This document shows, piece after piece, positions 1 through 9,452 of a stretch of DNA of 28,528 bases. The position numbers and the translations under genes are program-made. Each line of letters begins with the position of its first letter. Position 1 is the first letter of the stretch. A model generated the notes under the pieces. It was not told the origin of the DNA. It saw nothing but the letters and a program-made list of their open reading frames with translations, and searched no databases. Source of the DNA: Rhizaria sp. SCN 62-66 (taxonomy: Eukaryota; Rhizaria, unplaced); the NCBI GenBank assembly GCA_001724265.1, contig MEDY01000511.1:1-28528 (forward strand). Reading direction: 5' to 3'.

Positions 1-43
<43 letters not shown>

Positions 44-47
44 GTGT
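1..47. repeat. (TG)n dinucleotide microsatellite
   Basis: Alternating TG from the first base, about 23 units with a single CG interruption near 39-40. It lies immediately 3' of the SERINC-like gene, which is read on the minus strand. The tract starts at the window edge, so its full length is unknown. A Cys-Val reading of this tract on the plus strand is an artefact of the repeat. Confidence 0.95.
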
Positions 48-57
48 ACAAGCGCAC

Positions 58-1653
58 TCAGTCGAACTCGCGGTCCTTAAGCATCACGGGCGCGACAAAG
101 GTCCAGATGTAGACGAGCACGACGGCCCACTGCGAGGCGATCTTGGCCCAGAGCGTGGCGCGGCCGGCGTCCTCCAGGTCCGTCACGCTGTCGATCGAGT
201 CGAAGCCCCACGACGTGAGCGTGGTCGCGATGCTGAAGCAACCCAGCGCGAGGACCAGATGCGCCAGCGCCATCGAGCGCGCCTTGCCAGAGGCCGAGGC
301 GCCGTCGAGGTCGTCGTCCTCGTTGTCACTGTCGTCCGCGTCGTCGTGGGCGCTGTCGGAGCTCGCACTGGCGCGGGGCACGCGTTGGCGGCCGGTGCCG
401 CTGCCGTTGCTGGCGCCGTGGCTGGTGGTCGCCCCGTACTCGCCGTCCTCGTTGGCGGCGCCGCCGTCCGAGACTGCGGCGGGCTTGGGGGCCGTGTACG
501 TAGCCGCCGCACCCTTAGACGACGACGAAGAAGAAGAAGAAGCATCCGCAGAGTCCTTGGAGGCGTACGCGGCGGAGTCAGAGACGCCGGCGGACGACGG
601 GTTAAGGATGGCCTCGTTAAGGGAGCCTGCATCGTTGCGGCGACTGCTGGAGGGGATGTTGGCCTCAATGTCGCCGCTGCGCTGGCCGAGGGAAGAGCGG
701 CGCGAGCTGGACAGTGCGGCGTGCGAGCGCTTGACCTCGGAGGACGTGCTGTAGGCGGCATAGGTGACAGTGAAGATAGAGAGGAGCATGCCGAGCACAA
801 CCTGGAAGGGGGAGAAGGCGTTCTGCTTGTACCCGAACGCGTTGCAGGGGTCGGAGCCGGTGGTCATGATGGTCGTCAGGTCGAAGTCGCCCATCATGGC
901 CGAGAAGACAATGTAGAAGCAGTAGGTGCCCAAGACGGCGGCCGGGAGCAGCCCGTTGCGTGACAGCGGCGACAGAGACAACGCGGTGAATGCCACGACG
1001 GCGATGATGGTAACCGTGAGCAGCCCGGTGTGCAGCGAGCAGGAGACGGCGCGCGAGGTGAACCACTTGAACGCGAGCACGCAGAGAGTGATGGAGGCGG
1101 CGATGAAGAGGGTGGAGACGGCGAGGATGCCCTTGAGCCAGCCGCGCTCGAGCCAGGTTTCGTGGACGTTGTGCACCGAGTGGATCAGCGCGGCGACCTG
1201 GAACAAGATAAACGCAGCGCCGCAGATATAAAGCAGAGTCGTGTAGAAGCCGCTGTTGTAGAAGGTGTGGGGCAGGAACCAGGCGGCGACGAGCATGCCG
1301 ATGAAGAAGACGGCCTTAATGGGCCAGTACTGCTTGTCGAAGCGCGTCGGGTTCTTGACCACCATGGCGGCGAGGCCCAGGAGCAGGAAGAACAAAGCGG
1401 TGCCGAACGTGAGGCGGAAAACGGCTGCGGAGCCGACGCAACGCGAGGTGTCGCAGACGTCGAACTTGTAGACGTAGATGTTGACGGTGAGGCCAGACCA
1501 GTATCGCGCGACCAGGGTAAGCAGTGACATGATGAAGAAAATTGCCATGTACATCATTGTGCCCGACTTGGCGCACAGGAAGGCCTTAGCGCCGGAGCAA
1601 GCGCAACTGGCGGCGATACCGCCTAGGCATGAGCTGACGCAACCGCCGATCAT
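58..1653 (-). CDS. SERINC (serine incorporator / TMS1) family multi-pass membrane protein, 531 aa
   Basis: Single-exon gene, ATG at 1653 and TGA at 58-60. SERINC proteins are polytopic membrane proteins with about ten helices, linked to phospholipid and serine handling (a lipid-scramblase role is reported for some animal members). Seen here: a Cys/Gly-rich N-terminus (GGCVSSC, then CACSGAKAFLC) typical of the family, then many hydrophobic helices with family-like stretches (KNPTRFDKQYWPIKAVFF, FNPHTFYNSGFY-like segment, HSVHNVHETWLERGW) and final helices around IASQWAVVLVYIWTFVAPVML. Residues about 335-450 form a hydrophilic Ser/Ala/Asp-rich loop with an 8-Ser run and an acidic stretch (DNEDDDLDG). 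This makes the protein longer than the roughly 450-470 residues of animal members. An in-frame ATG at 1746 would add 31 residues, but they look like untranslated DNA, so 1653 is preferred. Divergent to the ankyrin gene at 2546. Confidence 0.88.
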   Translation of the reverse strand: MIGGCVSSCLGGIAASCACSGAKAFLCAKSGTMMYMAIFFIMSLLTLVARYWSGLTVNIYVYKFDVCDTSRCVGSAAVFRLTFGTALFFLLLGLAAMVVKNPTRFDKQYWPIKAVFFIGMLVAAWFLPHTFYNSGFYTTLLYICGAAFILFQVAALIHSVHNVHETWLERGWLKGILAVSTLFIAASITLCVLAFKWFTSRAVSCSLHTGLLTVTIIAVVAFTALSLSPLSRNGLLPAAVLGTYCFYIVFSAMMGDFDLTTIMTTGSDPCNAFGYKQNAFSPFQVVLGMLLSIFTVTYAAYSTSSEVKRSHAALSSSRRSSLGQRSGDIEANIPSSSRRNDAGSLNEAILNPSSAGVSDSAAYASKDSADASSSSSSSSKGAAATYTAPKPAAVSDGGAANEDGEYGATTSHGASNGSGTGRQRVPRASASSDSAHDDADDSDNEDDDLDGASASGKARSMALAHLVLALGCFSIATTLTSWGFDSIDSVTDLEDAGRATLWAKIASQWAVVLVYIWTFVAPVMLKDREFD

Positions 1654-2545
1654 GCGCTGAGGGAAGAATGAAAGTGTGTGAAAGAGGGAGAGAGAAGAGG
1701 GCGAGGCGAGTGGCGGATTTGGAGAAATATGAGATACAAAGTGCATATCAAAAAATAATATCAAGTATTCAAATGTACATTACTATTTAAGATGTAACAG
1801 TTGATTAGCAGCTCAGTTGACAAAGATTGTGGCTGGATCAAGTAGTTTGAAATCGAGCCCAAAGCTTCGCCACAAACGCGCTCGGGCCAACCACGTCGTC
1901 GCAAAAGAATCGTGAGAGGTCGCCTACTCCCGGAAAACACGCAACTTTAATGGCTATATCGTGCAGCTGCGCGACAAACCAACTTAAAGGGTGATTTATG
2001 TACTTGAAGGTATACCGTGAAAATAGTATTATTGGCCTCCGTGACTAGGTTGTGTGTATTCTATACACCTGAAGTTTGTCTGCTCGGAGTGAGCAGCTGT
2101 GAGCAAATCAGGGTGGAGAATCATCAAATGACTGCTGCATTTAGTGAAATTTGGCGAGCAAATGTTTCACATTACTGTCCTGTGGATGGCATAGTTGTAC
2201 TAACATGTGACAATGTTAGCTTGGTGTAGACGACAAAGATTCGTACGATAGCTCCTTTATGAATCACATGAATAGATTGCATATATCAACATCTCAGCAC
2301 CCGGGTCAACAATATATTTTAAAATGTGTGTGTTCACCTAAATGTATACTTGTTTTTAGCGCATTTTCCTTGATATAACGCGCGTATACACCCTTTTCAA
2401 TGCTCACCACAAGCGAAATGTGGGGCATGTGACACCACAGTCTGCGAGGCAGAGAGAGACGTCCGAAGCTGCCTCTAAAAGGATCTCGTGTAACACGCAA
2501 GTCCGTCAGTATAAAAAACAAAGCGCATACCTGGTGTTGAAAATT
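1654..2545. promoter_or_regulatory. Divergent intergenic region between SERINC-like and ankyrin/KDEL genes
   Basis: AT-rich 892 bp spacer holding both 5' regions. The part beside the SERINC start (about 1660-1710) is a GA-rich strand, i.e. pyrimidine-rich in the direction of that gene, as expected for its 5'UTR. Small open frames here (for example 2017-2229) lack ATG starts or any recognisable protein character. No motif I can name as a promoter element. Confidence 0.5.
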
Positions 2546-5500
2546 ATGCGGGTGAACGTGTTTCTTTTTACGCTGTTCAGCGTGGCCATCTTGGCGCTTT
2601 TCTCGCACCATGCGCGTGCCGATTTAAGCACCGACGCCATCCAAGGTCCGTCACACATACGCGCCTCTGTCACAGCCAGAATGCATTCCTAAGCCATGAA
2701 ACCCACTTCTCATATGTATCAAATACGTGTATATTCTGCCCATGTGTCACCACTCTATAGCGATTCGTGATAAGCCTGAGGCCGAGCTCTTAGATGACGA
2801 CTGGTTCATCGACACCTTCGTACGTCCCTTGCAACGAAACAAGATATAACTCATCAAAATCAACGTTTAAAGATATAATGGTGTACTAACATATGCTGTA
2901 TTAGCATTCGCGCTGTATATGTTTTTCATGATTTATTCACTGCTTATTTTGCGTTTGTAGTACGATGTTCTGCACGTCTACCTCCCCGAGACTGCCCTTT
3001 TCGAAGTGCCAGCCCGATACCTCTCTGCCTCCAGCACTGCTACAGCAGCTGCAGCGACCGCCGGCGTAGTGTCATCGCTTACTCTGACGCACTACACACC
3101 GCTGCACGTTGCGCTTGTCTTGCGCAAACATCAACTCGCCTCCGCGATCCTTACGAGTAAGTAACACAGCCACATACAACGCACTAAATCATGGATATCT
3201 TAGCCGTATCAACATCAGATGTTAATTCATTTCAGTACTCAATACTTCATGTAGATTTATTTATGTCTGGTGATTTTCTTCAAATCAATCGTGATTTACC
3301 CATTATATCTTATGTTTTTTGTCTATCATACGCACATGTGTAGCGTGCACGCAAGACCAGGACCACCCCGCGTACGCCCAATCGCTCCTCCTGGATCACA
3401 AAACGGACCCTGCGACGGGCCGCTGGCTTAGCGCCGGGGCCGAGCCGCTGCCCGTGGAGCTGGCTGCCCCCACGGCGGCCGAGTGGCAGGCCCGCAACTT
3501 CGTGGAGAGGCAGTTCGTCTCGATCGCTGGAAGGTACCTTCGCTTAACTTAAACAAAACCAGAGATATATCATGATATCACTGTCATTCATCATGAATTC
3601 ACTGCATATTGTTAAACTATGTTTGTATTTTGTTTCTGTTATGTTTCGTTGCGATATCATTTCACTAACTCCGTTTTATCTGCATTTGTGTCGTTGCACT
3701 TTTGTTGTTTAGGTACAACCTGCCTATGCTGTCGCTGCTGACCCTGCCCGTCCTCACCGGCGACCTGCGTGGCCTCACCCTGGTCCACTCGCATGGTCAC
3801 CGCGCGGGCCTCACCGACGCCAAGACGGCCCAGATCGACGCTCTGCTGACCGCGATCGAGCTCGGCAATGTCGCAATGACGCGGGCATTGCTTGCCCCGC
3901 CGCTGTCCGCACCGCTGCTCCCGGCTGAGCGCGGACACGTCACGTCGGGGCAGCAGCCCATCCACCTTGCCGCCGTGGTTGGCAGCGTACCCATCGTGCG
4001 CATGCTGGTGAAAGAGTTTAAGGCGGATGTGAATGCGCAGGCCAACGGCGACGGCGACACGGCGCTGCACGTGGCCGCACACGTACGTCAAAATAAAATC
4101 ACGTAAAAATGATGAAATAGCTGCAAATCTTTCATAATACTGCGTTAGATTTGCAATATAGTTTTATTTCTTTATTTGTTTGTATTCTCTATCAATTTGA
4201 GACATTGACAAGTTAACCATCGTGTCAATGATTGAAGTACCTCAGAACACAATCAGCTCACGAACGGAACATGTGCTGTCTTGGGTGCAACATTGTTTTG
4301 TCAATATCGAATGTATAGTATGGGCACTTGCGGTTGACGCAGTGTCTCGTTGACGAGCTCAACGCGCTCTTGGACATCGAGCACGGCCAGGTACGGAAAA
4401 GCATCTTAGTCCTAGTCACAATACGATTGACAAATCTCGTAAAGTTTCATGAATAATGAAAATCGACTCTTGTATGGTGTATTCTTCTTGTTTATATCAA
4501 TCTCCTTTGGTTTGGGCCAATTCGATCTCATCCATGTCTATCTCTCATCGATGTCAAACTTGTGCTTGTCTTCGCTTGTCTGTGCTTGTTTTGTGTATTT
4601 TGCGCACGTCTTTATAGGACCACCATACGGCCTACACACTGGCGCTGCACTGGGACCGCGAAGACGTCACCGACTACTTAGAATCTAAGTACGCCGAGCG
4701 CGGTCTCCCTCTGCCACCGCTACCCGAGTACGTGATCGCCGCAGTTAGACAACCGCTGCATACACACCACGCCTGGTGTCACTCTCACAAATCATATGTC
4801 TCGGTAACGACTTAAAACTGCTATAATGTAGGATCATGCACCATATTTTATTATTCATTGTTTTCTTTGATAATTATCTCACCCAACTTTGTTTATGTTT
4901 ATATATCCCCAATATCTTATCTCACATTTATTCAGCGACTCGCACGTGGCCCGCGACCACAAGAACCCTGCGCAGACGAGCATGACGCTCCGCAACCGCC
5001 GGCGCGCGCGCAACGCCGCCGCCGCCGCGGGCGCCCCCGAGCCCTCGTCACAAGTCATTCCTGGCGCGAACACTGGTGGCACTGGTGACGCTAACGATGA
5101 CACTGACGACAACGACGCGAATACGAACAACAACAAGAATAAGAAGAAGAGTAAGAGTAAGAGTAACCGGATCAAGACCGACGGCAGTCAGCAGTCGCCC
5201 GCGCCGCGCCACAAGGGCGCGCCCATCCTTGAGCTGCCGCCTCTGGCCATCGACCGCGCGGCTGAGCGGCTTAACTTAGTGCACCGCGCAGAGGCGATGC
5301 ACTTACGCCGCGCGCACACGGCCAAGTGGGAGCGCGCGGTGAATGAGGCGAACGCGAGGCGGCTTGACTTAGAGAAGGAGGGCCACTCGCAGGCGCAGAT
5401 CGACCGGGAAGTGGTGATGCCAGCCCCCAACGACGTGGTGTTGAGCGAGGAGGAGAAGGAGGCCGTGCTGACTTCGCAGCCCTTAGTCGATCTAAGGGCC

Positions 5501-5854
5501 CGCGTGCAGCTGATGACGGACCGCGACACGGTCATCGTAGATCAGGGTCTAAGTACCCCCCTAGACTCCGCCGCCGCCGGTTCGCAGCACGGTGGCGTGG
5601 TGAGCGCGGAGGAGTTCCTCCAGCTCAGTCTGTGCGCCAACGAGAAGGGCTCGAAATGTTCGGCGGCGCGCGCGCAGGCCGCGGTTATGGCCGGGGCGCG
5701 GCGCGCTGAGGCTGCGACAATGCAGCGCGAAATTGACGCCGCGGCCACTGCTGCTGCTGCTGCTGCTGCTACTGCGGAGACCAAGACAGTCAAGGTTGCA
5801 GTTGGTGCGGAGAGCAGCAGTGACAGCGAGGGTGTTGACAAGGACGAGCTGTGA
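2546..5854 (+). CDS. Secretory-pathway ankyrin-repeat protein with C-terminal KDEL, 8 exons, 663 aa
   Basis: Exons 2546-2645, 2761-2819, 2961-3156, 3344-3533, 3713-4082, 4343-4390, 4618-4727, 4936-5854. They sum to 1992 bases, exactly in frame. Residues 1-27 are a classical signal peptide: MRVNV, a hydrophobic core (FLFTLFSVAILALF), then ARA before a likely cleavage at D28. Ankyrin-like repeats follow: HYTPLHVALVLRKHQLASAIL (about 85-105), QPIHLAAVVGSVPIVRMLV, DTALHVAAH and HTAYTLALHWDREDVTDYL. The last exon encodes a basic, Asn/Lys-rich low-complexity segment, a long charged helical region and an Ala run (about 632-639). The protein ends in KDEL then TGA, the canonical ER-retrieval signal. 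Together these predict a soluble ER-lumenal protein. ATG 2546 is the first ATG in its frame and directly precedes the signal sequence. I do not recognise an orthologous family and propose no biochemical activity. Confidence 0.85.
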
Positions 5855-6276
5855 GAGCTAAAGTTGCCGATATGTTTTCCAATTATTGCCATAATTTGGG
5901 TTTTAGTCTGTGTATGCAATGTTATATAGCGTATTAATCTTAGTAACTCAATTGATGCCATTGTATGGCGTATTAGAGTGTTTTGTGAATGCAAGCGTGC
6001 AAGTGTACTGTACAGTGTTTTAGAGGTGACCGCTTCGCTTGTTTGCCGATGTTGATACAATATCAAGTTCTTGAACACGACACATACCCTAACTTTGTTG
6101 AATGTACTGAGATATTGTGTGCGTTCTCTTTCATTAACTAGCAGTATCCTTCTTAGATACTGCCTGTTACGCGTTGGTGTAGCCATTACTACCAGTCTCA
6201 CGAATGTATGTATCTCTTTGAATGTGCTGACAGAACAAGTTGGATGGAACTACGCTATATATAAACCATAATAGTT

Positions 6277-6282
6277 AATAAA
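6277..6282 (+). terminator. Candidate polyadenylation signal AATAAA, ankyrin/KDEL gene
   Basis: Canonical hexamer about 420 bases after the stop codon in AT-rich DNA. Assigned only by sequence and position. Usage of this hexamer in this organism is unknown. Confidence 0.35.
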
Positions 6283-7387
6283 TACGTTGTCTTGTTGTGC
6301 AATAATACAAATGTTTACTGTTGTATGGAGTCAATTGTAACGCTAACATGCGTAATACTCTGAAAATGTCGTTCAGGGTTAGAGGCGTATACAGGCAGAA
6401 AAGCCGACCATACAAGTAGCAGCATGTGTAATCTGCGTTTATGAATCACATAGTTTAGCCTTAAACCTTGTGGTCTTGTTTTAGTCAAGATATGTTGTGA
6501 AGTGTGTCGATTTTGCACCTCTTGGTAACGGCACGCGCCAACTAAAACACGCAGCTAGCACATCATAGACAGCACTTTGAAAGAAATATAGTCAATCATG
6601 TAGTCCGAGTAAAAGCTTAATTTAGCATATCAGAATTTCACGGCATATAAAAGTGGTTTTGCTTGAATAAAGCTGGGAATTATGGTAAGAATTGGGGTCC
6701 TTGTCGGTGGTCTGATGCAAAGTGACCGTGAGCAGTCGACCAAATCTACATCATAGTTGTCAACACAAAGAACAATGCAGGGATCTAATAACGCGAAATA
6801 TTAGATGCGCCATCAGTCTACCTTCATGTTTCATAGCACTCTCTGAAAGTGTGACTACAGGTCAGACTTAAACGACCGTTGGTCGGCTCCCAGGGCTAAG
6901 GGGGTCCGACTGACTGACCGAGCTCTCGCCCACAGCCCCTTAAGCGGCAGTCAAACTGAGGGTTTGTTTGCGCGCCAGAGATATCACGTGGGACTGCTTA
7001 TTTTCAAAAGATAACGATTTGGCTTTGCAAAGTGCTTCTGTACTGCTTTTTGCGCGTGTGTCTTCCTTGTGGCACCAGGGAACGTGCATGCACGCGGTGC
7101 TGGACGCTCGAGAGGATCTGAGACGGTCAACGGCACCCAGCCCGGGGTCCCGAGGCCTACCCTACCGTTGCACGCGGTCACAATAACCCATCTTGACGTG
7201 CCCGTATTGCATTATGTTATGTTCTACTACAGGCACTTTAGATCAAACGTATCACACCTTTCTTTGCCCCTAAACAAGCCCTACTTTCCCTCTCACCACT
7301 CTTCTCTCATCATCATCCTCACCGTCCGCCCGTTTGTCTCTCTGCCTCTCTCTTTCTCTCGTCCCGTCCTGCCTCGCCGTACTTGCA

Positions 7388-7389
7388 GT
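7388..7389 (+). other. Probable 5'UTR 3' splice site of the 14-3-3 gene
   Basis: A roughly 130-base C/T-rich tract runs into TTGCAG ending at 7388, only 9 bases upstream of ATG 7398. This arrangement is typical of an acceptor of a 5'UTR intron. A trans-spliced leader acceptor would look the same. The matching donor was not identified with confidence; the GC-rich patch at about 7060-7190 is a candidate upstream exon. Confidence 0.4.
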
Positions 7390-7397
7390 TAGTTGAC

Positions 7398-8567
7398 ATG
7401 TCCAACAGTCTGCTGAACATTGACGACGCCCTCCCGGCCGACCCCAAGGAGCGCATGGCCCAGCTTTCTGGCCTTGCTCGTCTCGCTGAGGCCTCCGAGC
7501 GCTTCGAGGACATGTGCAAGTTCATGAAGGTACGCTTCCTATCCACCATATTTTCACCCGCTTCCCAACGCGTGACCGAACTGCCACTGAATGCTACCAC
7601 AGATCTCTTGGTTTAGTAACTATTTATTCACTCTTTAGCTCAAACTAGCTCATCCGCTCTCTACTATTTCGCCTTGTTTTCACAGCTTCTCGTCGAGACT
7701 CTCGGCCGGAACGCCAACCATGAGGGCCTCCCCGTTGAGGAGCGCAACCTCCTTTCCGTTGCCTACAAGCACGTCATCGGCACCCGCCGCGCCACCTGGC
7801 GCACCCTCAACGCCGACGAGGGCCGTGATGCCCCCCTGATCGCTGAGTACCGCCGCCAGGTCGAGGGCGAGCTTCAGGTACGTATCCGCCAGAAGTAGCC
7901 TAGCGTTCAGCAACTTTGACACAAATACCACTCCCTATTTGAGCTGACTCTTACTTTTTCTAAGTTAGCTTTAGTTCAACTACCAATCCGTCTTGGTTTT
8001 ACTTCTATACTGCATCATCTCACTCCGCTGTAATCCTTGCCAATTCCCGCCTCTTTCTTCGCCTTTGCACCCGTGTAGGTCATCTGCCTCGAGGTCATCT
8101 CCCTGATCGAGAACGTCCTCCTCACCGGCCAGTCCTCTGACGAGGCGCGCGTCTTCTACCTCAAGATGGCGGGCGACTACTACCGCTACCTGGCCGAGTT
8201 CCTGGACCGCGCCGCGGGCTTCCACGACAAGGCCAAGGAGCGCTACCAGCATGCGCTGGACATCGCCACTGGCGACAAGCCCGGCTCGCAGGCGTTGCCC
8301 TCGACGCACCCCATCCGCCTCGGTCTCGCGCTCAACTACTCGGTGTGCTACTACGAGATCCTTGGCGAGAAGGCGCAGGCGTGCAAGCTCGCCAAGAAGG
8401 CCTTCGAGGACGCCATCAAGAAGCTCGACGAGCTCGACGAGCACTCGTACAAGGACTCGACTCTCATCATGCAGCTGCTGCGCGACAACCTCACTCTCTG
8501 GACCTCTGACTCGAACTGGAGCGAGGATGGCCAGGAGGTCAACGTCCAGAACGTCGACGCCGAGTAA
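7398..8567 (+). CDS. 14-3-3 phosphoserine/phosphothreonine-binding adaptor protein, 3 exons, 270 aa
   Basis: Exons 7398-7529, 7686-7877 and 8079-8567 (TAA stop), all joined in phase 0. 14-3-3 proteins are cytosolic dimers that bind phosphorylated partners and regulate signalling, cell cycle and metabolism. Family hallmarks are visible: [11 protein letters not shown] in helix 2, [54 protein letters not shown] and the signature [18 protein letters not shown]. The phosphate-binding basic pocket is intact: K72, R79, R144 and Y145 correspond to K49, R56, R127 and Y128 of human zeta. The N-terminus is about 20 residues longer than in animal forms, giving 270 residues versus about 245-255. There are no homopolymer runs, unlike its neighbours. 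The tail after the last helix is short and acidic. Probable 5'UTR intron upstream. Confidence 0.97.
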
Positions 8568-9105
8568 GCAAGCAATCCGGCAAACTTGACTGCTGTCTCT
8601 GCTGCAGTCGAATCAGGCGTCATCATCGTCGTCACAAGCATAGATGGGCTCAAGCGAGGCGAGGTTAAGCCGGCGCTAATGCGGGCTCTGCCTTTTTTTG
8701 TTTTTGCGTTGGCACTTGTACGTACACACCGCAACGAATACTTGAATGTTATTAGTTTGTATTGTAGTTTAGAGTGAGTCGTGTTGTATCAAGACAAGCT
8801 GCCTCACAGCTCTCTCGTGTCGTTACTGCACGCACTGTAGCACGGCTGCTTGTCTATCTGTACTAACACTGAAACTGCCGCGTCGTTCCTGCTGGCGCCC
8901 GTGCTGGCTGTTGATGCCAGACGCAGACACAACAGCCGCAACGCTCATGACGGCAGTTGGAGGATGAAAAGGAGGAGGCAAAAAAAGATTTATAACAAAC
9001 AAAAATCGGACACAAATCCCCCCCAAAAAAATCAAAATCGCGAAGGGCTGTCGCTGCTGCTTCACGCAGTCGCGGGAGGCAACTCGCAAGCACTGTGTTG
9101 TTGTG

Positions 9106-9111
9106 TTTATT
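9106..9111 (-). terminator. Candidate polyadenylation signal, DUS2 gene
   Basis: AATAAA on the minus strand, about 340 bases downstream of the DUS2 stop codon. Sequence match only. Confidence 0.3.
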
Positions 9112-9304
9112 GTTCCTGCATTGATAGCTACTTCGAGCTGTGGAAAAACACTGTTGTTAGAGACTGTGTCGTCTCATATAGCTTGGATATCATCGACAAA
9201 ACACGAAGTAATGAATACACGCACGCACACCATTGTATATAACTCACATCAATAGAACCATTGCGATCCGAAGCTTGATGAACGTGAATGAAATTAGGAA
9301 ACGA

Positions 9305-9310
9305 AATAAA
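9305..9310 (+). terminator. Candidate polyadenylation signal, 14-3-3 gene
   Basis: AATAAA followed by GGTTGT, about 740 bases after the 14-3-3 stop codon. Sequence match only. An earlier non-canonical signal may be used instead. Confidence 0.25.
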
Positions 9311-9452
9311 GGTTGTACTGTATGATTGATTGGCGAACCTATCGTGTTCGCTCTGAGAGCTAAATAGATCGGTGTTGTTAAATATTACTGACTTGAGATT
9401 ACGTTTTCGGATCGGTAGTTGTTGCGAATGTTAATCTGCGAAGTGACTCACC

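Larger units (their letters stand above)
5855..7397. other. Intergenic region: ankyrin/KDEL 3'UTR and 14-3-3 upstream sequence
   Basis: About 1.54 kb without a supportable gene. The first 450 bases are AT-rich and contain AATAAA at 6277-6282, the likely 3' end of the ankyrin/KDEL gene. From about 6870 to 7190 base composition shifts to GC-rich, with short inverted repeats (see findings). From about 7250 to 7388 the strand is strongly pyrimidine-rich and ends in TTGCAG just before the 14-3-3 start codon. That looks like a long polypyrimidine tract and 3' splice site of a 5'UTR intron. Open frames here look non-coding. Confidence 0.6.
8568..9452. other. Convergent 3' region between 14-3-3 and DUS2
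   Basis: 885 bp with no supportable gene. It holds the 3'UTRs of the plus-strand 14-3-3 gene and the minus-strand DUS2 gene. AATAAA occurs at 9305-9310 on the plus strand and TTTATT (AATAAA on the minus strand) at 9106-9111. If both are used the two transcripts overlap by about 200 bases. The 130-residue open frame at 8850-9242 starts in UTR-like sequence and has no recognisable features. Confidence 0.55.

Noticed and set aside
4-963. Long plus-strand open frame starting in the TG repeat (319 codons), and other plus-strand frames at 143-754 and 1030-1527
   Set aside because: They are antisense to the SERINC-like gene, whose minus-strand translation has family-typical helices. The frames start with non-ATG codons or repeat sequence and have GC-skewed Arg/Gly/Ala composition.
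1800-1875. tRNA-like words (AGCAGCTCAGTTGAC followed by GTTTGAAATCGAG)
   Set aside because: They loosely resemble A and B boxes, but I cannot fold a convincing acceptor stem, anticodon arm and T arm, and the B box is degenerate.
2017-2229. 70-codon open frame upstream of the ankyrin/KDEL gene
   Set aside because: It starts with GTG, is AT-rich and has no recognisable motif. It could be chance in an intergenic region.
8850-9242. 130-codon plus-strand open frame between 14-3-3 and DUS2
   Set aside because: No family features and UTR-like composition. It lies where the two convergent 3'UTRs are expected.
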